A stretch of DNA of 5,254 bases from Ilumatobacteraceae bacterium (GCA_025456105.1 JALOLG010000145.1:1-5254), one strand, 5' to 3'. Positions 1 through 5,254 are shown, numbered from the stretch's first letter. The notes: a model not told the origin generated them from the sequence alone. Translations and numbers: made by a program.

Positions 1-764
1 CCCCGACCTGGACCGACTCGCACTGCCACCTGCACGACGAGTCGATCCCGGGCGGCACCGATGCCGCGATCGCCGCTGCCGACGAGGCCGGTGTCACCAC
101 GATGATCACCGTCGGCTGCGACCGCGCCACGACGCTGGCCGCGATCGAGGTGGCCACCCGCTTCGACGGCGTGCACGCCACCGCCGGGCTGCACCCGCAC
201 GAGGCCCGGTTCGGCGTCGACACCGTGGCCGACCTCGTGGCGCACCCCGCGGTGGTGGCGGTCGGCGAAGCCGGTCTCGACTTCCACTACGACCACTCGC
301 CTCGCGACGCCCAGCGACGTGCGTTCGCCGAGCAGATCCAGCTCGCCCACCAGCACGACCTGCCGCTCGTGATCCACACCCGCGAGGCCTGGGACGACAC
401 GTTCGACATCCTGCGGGCCGAGGGCGCCCCCGAGCGCACCGTATTCCACTGCTTCACCGGTGGCCCGGCCGAGCTCGCCCGCTGCCTCGACCTCGGTGCG
501 TACGTGAGCTTCTCGGGCATCGCGTCGTTCCCCAGCGCCGACGACGTGCGCGCCGCGGCGGCCCGGTGCCCCCTCGACCGGCTGCTCGTCGAGACCGACA
601 GCCCCTACCTCGCGCCGGTCCCCCACCGCGGCCGCCGCAACCAGCCGGCGTGGGTGGTCGACGTCGGCAACGCCATCGCCACGCTCCGTGGCACCTCGGC
701 CACCGAGATCGCAGCGGCCACGACGGCGAACGCTCGCCTTGCGTTCCCGGCGATCGCTTCCTAG
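1..764 (+). CDS. tatD: TatD-family metal-dependent hydrolase (DNase), 5' partial
   Basis: TatD enzymes are cytoplasmic TIM-barrel metal-dependent hydrolases with 3'-5' exonuclease or DNase activity, linked to DNA repair and nucleic acid turnover. The reading frame is open from base 3 with 253 residues visible against a usual length of about 255-265, so only a few N-terminal residues and the start codon lie outside the window. An internal ATG at 102 is not the start, because the metal-binding motif D-S-H-C-H-L lies upstream of it (residues 5-10 of the visible protein). The other expected metal ligands are present in order: Glu in GEAGLDFHYD (about residue 89), His in VIHTRE (about 125), His in FHCFTGG (about 149) and Asp in VETDSPYLAP (about 199). 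It ends with TAG at 762-764. A 32-base gap separates it from the next gene, so it probably heads or belongs to the tatD-rsmA-ispE operon. Family assignment is firm; the exact substrate is not. Confidence 0.95.
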   Translation, partial: PTWTDSHCHLHDESIPGGTDAAIAAADEAGVTTMITVGCDRATTLAAIEVATRFDGVHATAGLHPHEARFGVDTVADLVAHPAVVAVGEAGLDFHYDHSPRDAQRRAFAEQIQLAHQHDLPLVIHTREAWDDTFDILRAEGAPERTVFHCFTGGPAELARCLDLGAYVSFSGIASFPSADDVRAAAARCPLDRLLVETDSPYLAPVPHRGRRNQPAWVVDVGNAIATLRGTSATEIAAATTANARLAFPAIAS

Positions 765-796
765 CCTGATCCTCCCCCTGACCCGGGAGCTCTCCT

Positions 797-1321
797 GTGC
801 TGAGGTTCGAACACGACGACCGGCGACGCATCGCCGTCGCCACGGCCCTGACCGTGGTGGCGCTGCCGTCGCTCTGGCTGATGAGCCGCGACACGTCGTC
901 GGGCGCGCCCAACGTCGCGAGCGTCGGGGTCCCCATCGAGGCACCGGCCGAGCCGGCGCGCACCGACGCCCCCGAGCCGCTCGATGCGATGGGCGACGCC
1001 GGCACGTCGTACCTCGACGGGCCGGCCGCCTCGGTGGTCCAGGAGCCGATCACGCTCGCCGTGGCCGGGCTGCCCGATCCCACGTCGGCCGAGCTGTCGG
1101 CGACGTTCAACCAGAACGTCGCGATCGGCACCTGCCTGCTCGCCCCCGGCTCCTACGGGCGGCGCGTCACGGTGGTCAACCGCGACAACCAGCGGTCGTA
1201 CGAGTGCCGGGTGGTCACCACCGCCCTCATCGAGCCGGGCACCATCGTGCTGCGCACCGACGCCTACACGTCGATCGCCGACCTGGCCGACGCACCGGTG
1301 CCGGTCACGATCGACTGGTGA
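797..1321 (+). CDS. Membrane-anchored exported protein with a possible degenerate double-psi beta-barrel domain
   Basis: This 174-residue protein has no function I can name with certainty. It starts at GTG 797, preceded by a GGGAG ribosome-binding site at 785-789 with 7-base spacing. Residues 1-11 are charged, residues 12-29 form one hydrophobic helix (signal anchor or uncleaved signal), and residues 35-85 are a low-complexity linker rich in Ala, Pro, Asp and Glu. The C-terminal part (about 100-174) has two cysteines (C113, C137) that could form a disulfide. By eye it follows the RlpA-like double-psi beta-barrel pattern: RRVTVVNRDNQRS, CRVV, PGTIVLR, then IADL and PVPVTIDW. The His near the start of that fold and the Asp-Arg-Gly-Pro motif are absent. 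It lies between tatD and rsmA, where M. tuberculosis has rpfB, a cell-wall resuscitation factor, so a wall-related role is plausible. It overlaps rsmA by four bases. The gene and its topology are well supported; the fold is a visual inference. Confidence 0.85.
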   Translation: MLRFEHDDRRRIAVATALTVVALPSLWLMSRDTSSGAPNVASVGVPIEAPAEPARTDAPEPLDAMGDAGTSYLDGPAASVVQEPITLAVAGLPDPTSAELSATFNQNVAIGTCLLAPGSYGRRVTVVNRDNQRSYECRVVTTALIEPGTIVLRTDAYTSIADLADAPVPVTIDW

Positions 1322-2127
1322 CCCACTCCCGCCCGCAGATCCAGCGCCTCCTCAGCGACGGCGGCCTGGCCCCCCGACGCGACCTCGGGCAGAACTTCGT
1401 CGCCGACCCCAACACGGTGCGGCGGATCGCGACGCTCGCCCACGTCGGCGCGGGCGACCGGGTCGTCGAGATCGGTGCCGGACTCGGCTCGCTCACCCTC
1501 GCCCTCGCCGACACCGGCGCCCGGGTGCTCGCCGTCGAGGTCGATGCCGGCATCGTGCCCGTGCTGCGCGAGGTGGTCGCCGACCGGCCCACCGTCGAGG
1601 TCGTGGAGGCCGATGCCACGAAGCTCGCCTGGGTCGAGCGGCTCGACGGCACCGGCTGGGTGCTCGTCGCGAACCTGCCGTACAACGTCGCCACCCCGCT
1701 GGTGTGCGACGTCCTCGACCAGGTCCCCGCCGTCGAGCGGCTCCTCGTGATGGTCCAGCGCGAGGTGGCGGAGCGGTTCGCGGCCGGTCCGGGCTCGAAG
1801 GCCTACGGGGCGGTCAGCGTGAAGGTGGCCTACTGGGCCACGGCCCGCGTGGTGGGCACCGTGCCGGCCTCGGTGTTCGTCCCGCGCCCCAACGTCGAGA
1901 GCGCGCTCGTGGAGATCGTCCGCCACGACCCGCCCGCGGTCGACCGGACCCGTCTGTTCGAGCTCGTGCGGACGGCGTTCGGGCAGCGACGCAAGATGCT
2001 GCGCCGCTCGCTCGACGGACACGTGACGCCCGCCCAGCTCGAGGCGGCCGGCGTCGCCCCCACCCAGCGGCCCGAGGAGCTGGGGCTCGCCGACTGGTGC
2101 CGCCTCACCGAGGCGGTCACCGGGTGA
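1318..2127 (+). CDS. rsmA: 16S rRNA (adenine1518-N6/adenine1519-N6)-dimethyltransferase RsmA (KsgA)
   Basis: RsmA uses S-adenosylmethionine to dimethylate two adjacent adenines in the 3' terminal hairpin of 16S rRNA, a late check in 30S subunit assembly. The 269-residue protein has the usual length. Visible motifs are LGQNFV (residues 23-28) before the methyltransferase fold, motif I EIGAGLGSLT (51-60) for SAM binding, the acidic stretch VEVD (73-76), EADA (98-101) and the catalytic NLPYN (119-123) that flips the target adenine. The C-terminal helical domain contains FVPRPNVESALV (187-198) and FGQRRKMLRRSL (221-232), both typical of the family. The frame is open upstream to base 688, but I choose GTG 1318 because it gives the normal N terminus and a four-base GTGA overlap with the preceding stop. 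No strong ribosome-binding site precedes it, which fits translational coupling. It overlaps ispE by four bases in the same way. Confidence 0.97.
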   Translation: MTHSRPQIQRLLSDGGLAPRRDLGQNFVADPNTVRRIATLAHVGAGDRVVEIGAGLGSLTLALADTGARVLAVEVDAGIVPVLREVVADRPTVEVVEADATKLAWVERLDGTGWVLVANLPYNVATPLVCDVLDQVPAVERLLVMVQREVAERFAAGPGSKAYGAVSVKVAYWATARVVGTVPASVFVPRPNVESALVEIVRHDPPAVDRTRLFELVRTAFGQRRKMLRRSLDGHVTPAQLEAAGVAPTQRPEELGLADWCRLTEAVTG

Positions 2128-2891
2128 GCACCGCCCGCCTCACCGCCCACGCCAAGCTCACCTTCTCGCTGCGCGTCACGGGTCGGCGCGACGACGGCTA
2201 CCACCTCATCGACGCCGAGATGCAGTCGCTCGACCTGGCCGACGTGCTCCGCATCGACGAGGGCGGCACGGGCATCTCCGTCGTCGGCCCCTTCGCCGCC
2301 GGCGTGCCCACCGACCAGCGCAACCTCGTCGCACGCGCCCTGCGGCTGCTCGAGCGCACGGCGTCGGTCGAGATCGACAAGCGCATCCCCCACGGTGGCG
2401 GACTCGGCGGCGGCTCCACCGACGCCGCGGCCGTGCTGCGGTGGGGCGGGTGCACCGACCCGATCGCTGCCAGCACGATCGGCGCCGACGTGGCCTTCTG
2501 CCTGCGGGGCGGCCGGGCCCGGGTCACGGGCATCGGCGAGCAGCTCGAGCCGCTGCCGCACCTCGACCGGGTGGTCACCCTCGTCATCCCACCGCTCCAC
2601 GTGAGCACGCCCGCCGTCTATCGCACGTGGGACGACCTCGGTGGCCCCACGGCCGACGGGGTGAACGATCTCGAGCCGGCGGCCCTCGTGGCGGAGCCGG
2701 CGCTGCGCACCTGGCGCGACCGGATCGGCGAGCTCACCGGTGACATCCCCGTGCTGGCCGGCAGCGGTGCGACCTGGTTCGTCGAGGGGCGACGCGACGA
2801 CGCCCTCGCACCGCTGGCGGGCGAGGGCGCTCGGGTGGTGGTGGCTCGGACCGTCGACCCCCGAGGGACGGCGGCGGGCGACGACCGGTGA
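2124..2891 (+). CDS. ispE: 4-diphosphocytidyl-2-C-methyl-D-erythritol kinase IspE
   Basis: IspE phosphorylates CDP-methylerythritol with ATP in the non-mevalonate (MEP) pathway to isopentenyl diphosphate. It is a cytoplasmic GHMP-family kinase. The 255-residue protein carries the N-terminal AKLTFSLRVTG (10-20) with catalytic-site Lys11, then DDGYHLIDAEMQSLDLAD (23-40), the glycine-rich ATP loop PHGGGLGGGSTDAA (89-102), GADVAFCLRGG (120-130) with the likely catalytic Asp122, VNDLEPAAL (180-188) and the third GHMP motif LAGSGATWF (211-219). It starts at GTG 2124, overlapping the rsmA stop by four bases, which suggests translational coupling. It is shorter than E. coli IspE (about 283 residues). 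One loss of roughly nine residues lies between the ATP loop and GADV, where a helix is shortened. Position 13 is Thr where E. coli has Asn12. Its TGA stop directly abuts the stop of the convergent small gene. The assignment is firm. Confidence 0.95.
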   Translation: MSTARLTAHAKLTFSLRVTGRRDDGYHLIDAEMQSLDLADVLRIDEGGTGISVVGPFAAGVPTDQRNLVARALRLLERTASVEIDKRIPHGGGLGGGSTDAAAVLRWGGCTDPIAASTIGADVAFCLRGGRARVTGIGEQLEPLPHLDRVVTLVIPPLHVSTPAVYRTWDDLGGPTADGVNDLEPAALVAEPALRTWRDRIGELTGDIPVLAGSGATWFVEGRRDDALAPLAGEGARVVVARTVDPRGTAAGDDR

Positions 2892-2984
2892 CTACTTGCG
2901 GCGCTGGTGGCGCGTGCGGCGGAGCATCTTCTTGTGCTTCTTCTTCCGCATGCGCTTGCGGCGCTTCTTGATCAGCGAACCCAT
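2892..2984 (-). CDS. Small ribosomal subunit protein bS22-like (AURKAIP1/COX24 domain), 30 aa
   Basis: This minus-strand gene reads from ATG at 2984-2982 to TAG at 2894-2892 and encodes 30 residues, 18 of them Lys or Arg. It begins MGSLIKKRRKRMRKKKHKKM and ends in TRHQRRK. This closely matches, from memory, the tiny actinobacterial 30S protein bS22 (Mycobacterium form MGSVIKKRRKRM..., about 33 residues), which belongs to the AURKAIP1/COX24 family and was recognised structurally in mycobacterial ribosomes. Here the last few residues (LGK in mycobacteria) are missing. A GGGAG ribosome-binding site (plus-strand CTCCC at 2989-2993) lies 4 bases upstream of ATG. It is convergent with ispE, with no base between the two stop codons, and divergent from tRNA-Gln. 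It is too short for standard gene-length cut-offs but is well supported by its family match. Confidence 0.9.
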   Translation of the reverse strand: MGSLIKKRRKRMRKKKHKKMLRRTRHQRRK

Positions 2985-3069
2985 AGGGCTCCCGAACCTA
3001 TCGCCGGATCGCGCCGGTGCGACAGGCCGCCCACGCGCATGAGGTCGGCGCTACCGTGACCGATGACCG
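2985..3069. promoter_or_regulatory. Divergent spacer between the bS22-like gene and tRNA-Gln, presumed to hold both promoters
   Basis: This 85-base region separates two oppositely oriented genes, so it should hold a promoter for each. On the plus strand, TACCGT at 3052-3057 fits the actinobacterial -10 pattern TAnnnT and would place a start a few bases before the tRNA at 3070, but I see no convincing -35 box. On the minus strand TAGGTT (plus-strand 2995-3000) fits the same pattern, yet it abuts the ribosome-binding site of the small gene and would leave almost no leader. The promoter positions are therefore guesses; their presence follows from gene layout. Confidence 0.35.
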
Positions 3070-3140
3070 TCCGGGGTCGTTCAACGGTAGGACAGCGGGT
3101 TTTGGTCCCGTCTATAGGGGTTCGAATCCTCTCCCCGGAG
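3070..3140 (+). tRNA. tRNA-Gln (anticodon TTG)
   Basis: All four arms fold. The acceptor stem is TCCGGGG (3070-3076) with CCCCGGA (3133-3139). The D stem is GTTC (3079-3082) with GGAC (3090-3093), including one T-G pair. The anticodon stem is GCGGG (3095-3099) with CCCGT (3107-3111). The T stem is AGGGG (3116-3120) with CCTCT (3128-3132), closing the standard loop TTCGAAT. The anticodon loop TTTTGGT puts TTG at 3102-3104, which reads CAA and, by wobble, CAG as glutamine. The discriminator base 3140 is G, as expected for bacterial tRNA-Gln. CCA is not encoded (GCCCC follows), so the tail must be added by tRNA nucleotidyltransferase. The gene is 71 bases long and sits 31 bases upstream of glmU, so the two may share a transcript. 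Confidence 0.96.
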
Positions 3141-3154
3141 CCCCAGCCAGTCAC

Positions 3155-3167
3155 ACCTCCCGGAGGT
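3155..3167 (+). promoter_or_regulatory. glmU ribosome-binding site inside a perfect inverted repeat
   Basis: GGAGGT at 3162-3167 is a near-ideal Shine-Dalgarno sequence 4 bases before the glmU ATG at 3172, which supports that start. It is preceded, after one base, by its exact complement ACCTCC (3155-3160). A hairpin of ACCTC (3155-3159) with GAGGT (3163-3167) around a three-base loop would hide most of the site. The stem is only five pairs, so any effect on translation is speculative; the complementarity itself is directly visible. Confidence 0.6.
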
Positions 3168-3171
3168 CCGC

Positions 3172-4254
3172 ATGTCGCTCTCGGCCATCGTCCTCGCCGC
3201 CGGCGAGGGCACCCGGATGCGGTCGAACCGACCCAAGCCCCTGCACCCCGTCTGCGGCCGCGCCCTCGTCGTCCACGTCATCCACGCACTCGAGCGGCTC
3301 CGGCCCGAGCGCACCGTCGTCGTGGTCGGACACGGCGCCGAGCAGGTCACCAAGGCGGTCCAGGAGCTCGCCCCGGCGTGGGCGGGGGTCGTGTTCGCCG
3401 AGCAGACCGAGCAGCTGGGCACGGGTGACGCCACCCGGTCGGGCATGGCGGCGCTGCCGGGCGACGACTACGACGACTCCACCGTGGTGGTGCTGCCCGG
3501 CGACACGCCCCTGCTCCGGGCCGAGACCCTCGACGAGCTCGTCGCGGCGCACGTGGCCAACGGCAACGCCGCCACGCTGCTCACGAGCGTGCTCGACGAC
3601 CCCACCGGCTACGGGCGCGTGGTGCGCAAGCCCGACGGACGGGTGGTGCGCATCGTCGAGCAGCGCGACGCGTCGCCCGACGAGCTCGACATCACCGAGG
3701 TGTGCACGAGCATCTACGCGTTCCGGCGCGACCTGCTCGGGCCGGCCCTGCGCAACCTCACCACCGACAACGCCCAGGGCGAGCTCTACCTCACCGACGT
3801 CATCGGCGGGTTGGCCGCGATGGGTCACCGGGTGGGCTGCGTGCAGGCACCAGCGGGCGAGACCCAGGGCGTCAACGATCGCTGGCAGCTCGCCCTCGCC
3901 GAGCGAGAGCTGCGCTCGCGCACCAACCGCCGGTGGCTGCTCGACGGCGTGACGATGCTCGACCCGCGCCAGACGTTCATCGACGTCACCGTCCGTCTCG
4001 GCCGCGACGTCACCCTCTACCCCGGCACGATCCTCGAGGGCCAGACGGTCGTCGGCGACGGCGCCACGATCGGACCCGACACCCGGCTCACCGACTGCGT
4101 CGTCGGCGCCGGGGCGAGCGTGGCGAACTCCGTCGGCGTCGACGCGGAGATCGGCGACGGCGCGGCGGTCGGACCGTTCGGCCACCTGCCGGCGGGTTCG
4201 AGCGTCGCTGCGGGCGAGGTGACGGGCGCGTTCTACACTGCGCGCACCGACTGA
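3172..4254 (+). CDS. glmU: GlmU-type UDP-GlcNAc pyrophosphorylase lacking the acetyltransferase active site
   Basis: Normal GlmU (about 456 residues in E. coli) acetylates glucosamine-1-phosphate with its C-terminal left-handed beta-helix and then couples the product to UTP with its N-terminal domain, giving UDP-GlcNAc for peptidoglycan. This protein has 360 residues. The N-terminal domain (1-about 240) is complete: LAAGEGTRM (8-16) with Lys22, QTEQLGTGDA (78-87), LPGDTPLL (108-115) with Mg-binding Asp111, GYGR (146-149), IVEQRD (161-166), NAQGELYLTDV (200-210) and GVND (233-236) with Mg-binding Asn235. In EVCTSIYAF (176-184), Cys178 replaces the Asn (E. coli Asn169) that contacts the sugar. 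A partial hexapeptide-repeat helix (about 264-340) follows, then the protein stops after GPFGHLPAG. The region with E. coli Lys351, His363, Tyr366 and Asn386 is absent. A GGAGGT site supports ATG 3172. The uridylyltransferase is probably active; acetylation must be done elsewhere, or the sugar substrate differs. Confidence 0.88.
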   Translation: MSLSAIVLAAGEGTRMRSNRPKPLHPVCGRALVVHVIHALERLRPERTVVVVGHGAEQVTKAVQELAPAWAGVVFAEQTEQLGTGDATRSGMAALPGDDYDDSTVVVLPGDTPLLRAETLDELVAAHVANGNAATLLTSVLDDPTGYGRVVRKPDGRVVRIVEQRDASPDELDITEVCTSIYAFRRDLLGPALRNLTTDNAQGELYLTDVIGGLAAMGHRVGCVQAPAGETQGVNDRWQLALAERELRSRTNRRWLLDGVTMLDPRQTFIDVTVRLGRDVTLYPGTILEGQTVVGDGATIGPDTRLTDCVVGAGASVANSVGVDAEIGDGAAVGPFGHLPAGSSVAAGEVTGAFYTARTD

Positions 4255-4289
4255 CGGCCGACAGAGCGACGAAGGGGAGCATCCGGCGC

Positions 4290-5254
4290 ATGGAGAAGGT
4301 CACCACCAAGCGCCTGGCGCTGTACTCGGGACGCACCCACCCGGAGCTGGCCGAGGAGGTGGCCCGCCACCTCGGCCTCGAGCTCGGGCACCCCAACCTC
4401 GTCGAGTTCGCCAACGGTGAGGTGCGACCCCGCTACGCCGAGAGCGTCCGCGGCAGCGACGTGTTCGTGATCCAGAGCCACTACGGCGTCGACGGCCGAT
4501 CGGTCAACGACTCGATCATGGAGCAGCTCGTCATGATCGACGCCGCCTACCGGGCGTCGGCCAAGCGCATCACGGCGGTGTGCCCCTTCTACGGCTACGC
4601 CCGCCAGGACCGCAAGGCCGAGGGCCGCGAGCCCATCACCGCCCGCCTCGTCGCCGACATGTTCGCCACCGCCGGGGCCAAGCGCATGATCTCGATCGAC
4701 CTGCACTCGGGCCAGATCCAGGGCTTCTTCGACGGCCCGGTCGACCACCTGACGGCGCTCCCGGTGCTCGAGCGCTACATCCGCGAGCAGGCCCCGAACG
4801 AGCCGGTCATCGTGTCGCCCGACGCCGGGCGCATCAAGGTCGCCGAGCGGATGGCCCAGCACCTCGGCGACTGCGGCGCCGACCTGGCCTTCATCTACAA
4901 GAAGCGCCCGAAGGGCATGACCAACGTCGCCGAGGCCAAGGAGGTGATCGGCGACGTCGAGGGCCGCCTGTGCATCCTCACCGACGACATGATCGACACC
5001 GGCGGCACCATCGTGTCGGCCACCGAGATCCTGCTGGCGCGCGGCGCCACCGAGGTGTGGGCGATGGCCACGCACGGCGTGCTGTCGGGCCCGGCCATCG
5101 AGCGGCTGAAGAACGCGCCCCTGTCGCGCATCGTACTCACCAACACCTTGCCGCTGCCGCCCGAGAAGCAGCTGCCCAACATCGAGGTGCTCTCGGTGGC
5201 CGAGATCCTGGCCGAGGCGCTCGCCGCGGTGTTCGACGACACCAGCGTGAGCGA
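4290..5254 (+). CDS. prs: Ribose-phosphate diphosphokinase (PRPP synthetase), 3' partial
   Basis: Prs transfers diphosphate from ATP to ribose-5-phosphate, making PRPP for purine, pyrimidine, histidine and tryptophan synthesis in the cytoplasm. It starts at ATG 4290 with a GGGGAG-type ribosome-binding site (about 4274-4279). The frame stays open to the window end, giving 321 full codons; comparison with the M. tuberculosis protein (about 326 residues) suggests that only a few residues and the stop are missing. Visible family motifs are LYSGRTHPELAEEVA near the N terminus, FANGEVRPRYAESVRGSDV, MEQLVMIDAAYRASAKRIT, the ATP-binding segment FYGYARQDRKAEGREPI, the signature DLHSGQIQGFFDGPVDHL, SPDAG, the PRPP loop LTDDMIDTGGTI and THGVLSGPA. 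It lies 35 bases after glmU with no terminator between, so a glmU-prs operon is likely, as in other actinobacteria. Confidence 0.97.
   Translation, partial: MEKVTTKRLALYSGRTHPELAEEVARHLGLELGHPNLVEFANGEVRPRYAESVRGSDVFVIQSHYGVDGRSVNDSIMEQLVMIDAAYRASAKRITAVCPFYGYARQDRKAEGREPITARLVADMFATAGAKRMISIDLHSGQIQGFFDGPVDHLTALPVLERYIREQAPNEPVIVSPDAGRIKVAERMAQHLGDCGADLAFIYKKRPKGMTNVAEAKEVIGDVEGRLCILTDDMIDTGGTIVSATEILLARGATEVWAMATHGVLSGPAIERLKNAPLSRIVLTNTLPLPPEKQLPNIEVLSVAEILAEALAAVFDDTSVS

Noticed and set aside
688..1317. Upstream extension of the rsmA frame
   Set aside because: The extra residues are an Arg- and Pro-rich shadow of the exported-protein gene. GTG 1318 gives the normal RsmA N terminus and length.
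984..2123. Upstream extension of the ispE frame
   Set aside because: It is an Arg- and Pro-rich shadow of rsmA; the real IspE N terminus begins just before AHAKLT at GTG 2124.
2946..2961. Inverted repeat CCGCA...TGCGG as a possible terminator after ispE
   Set aside because: It is only five pairs, lies inside the bS22-like coding sequence, has no T-tract and is explained by repeated Arg and Lys codons.
2740..3042. Plus-strand frame covering the end of ispE and the small gene
   Set aside because: Its product, rich in Arg, Phe and Leu, is the antisense reading of the Lys/Arg-rich bS22-like gene, which matches a known family.
2972..3154. Minus-strand reading frame of 60 residues containing GERIRTPI
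   Set aside because: It is the antisense translation of tRNA-Gln, a well-known source of false proteins; the tRNA fold explains the sequence.
3151..4185. Long minus-strand open frame (344 residues) opposite glmU
   Set aside because: High GC makes long antisense frames common. The product is a low-complexity mix of Val, Gly, Asp, Arg and His with no family motif, while glmU on the plus strand has many.
4255..4289. Possible terminator or promoter between glmU and prs
   Set aside because: The 35 bases hold only a ribosome-binding site; no stable hairpin with a T-tract and no -10/-35 pair is visible.
4233..5075. Minus-strand open frame of 280 residues opposite prs
   Set aside because: It is a shadow of prs with low-complexity composition and no recognisable motif.

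Overview
The window is a stretch of GC-rich bacterial housekeeping DNA with dense, mostly co-directional genes whose third codon positions are almost all G or C. Gene content and order (tatD, a membrane-anchored exported protein, rsmA, ispE, then a tRNA, glmU and prs) match the actinobacterial neighbourhood known from Mycobacterium tuberculosis (tatD-rpfB-ksgA-ispE, with glmU and prs nearby). A 30-residue bS22-type ribosomal protein also points to an actinobacterium. A deep lineage such as Acidimicrobiia is my inference from the divergent GlmU and IspE; I could not run a phylogeny.

Layout. Bases 1-764 hold a TatD-family metal hydrolase missing only its first few residues. Bases 797-1321 encode a small membrane-anchored exported protein at the position where other actinobacteria carry rpfB; its C-terminal half looks like a degenerate double-psi beta-barrel. 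rsmA (1318-2127) and ispE (2124-2891) follow, each overlapping the previous gene by four bases (GTGA), so these three genes are probably translationally coupled. On the minus strand, at 2892-2984, lies a tiny bS22-like gene whose stop codon directly abuts the ispE stop codon. A short divergent spacer (2985-3069) precedes tRNA-Gln(TTG) at 3070-3140. Thirty-one bases later glmU starts (3172-4254), followed after 35 bases by prs (4290 to the window end), which is cut just before its stop.

How the genes work together. RsmA, bS22 and tRNA-Gln serve translation. IspE makes isoprenoid precursors, including the lipid carrier for cell-wall synthesis. GlmU makes the UDP-sugar precursor of peptidoglycan, and Prs makes PRPP for nucleotide, histidine and tryptophan synthesis. 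The exported protein may act at the cell wall.

No mobile element, CRISPR array or defence system is visible. The most interesting points are: GlmU is cut short before its acetyltransferase active site and has Cys at a sugar-contacting Asn position; the exported protein looks like a wall-enzyme fold without its catalytic residues; ispE and bS22 converge with no gap; and the glmU ribosome-binding site lies in a perfect inverted repeat just after the tRNA.
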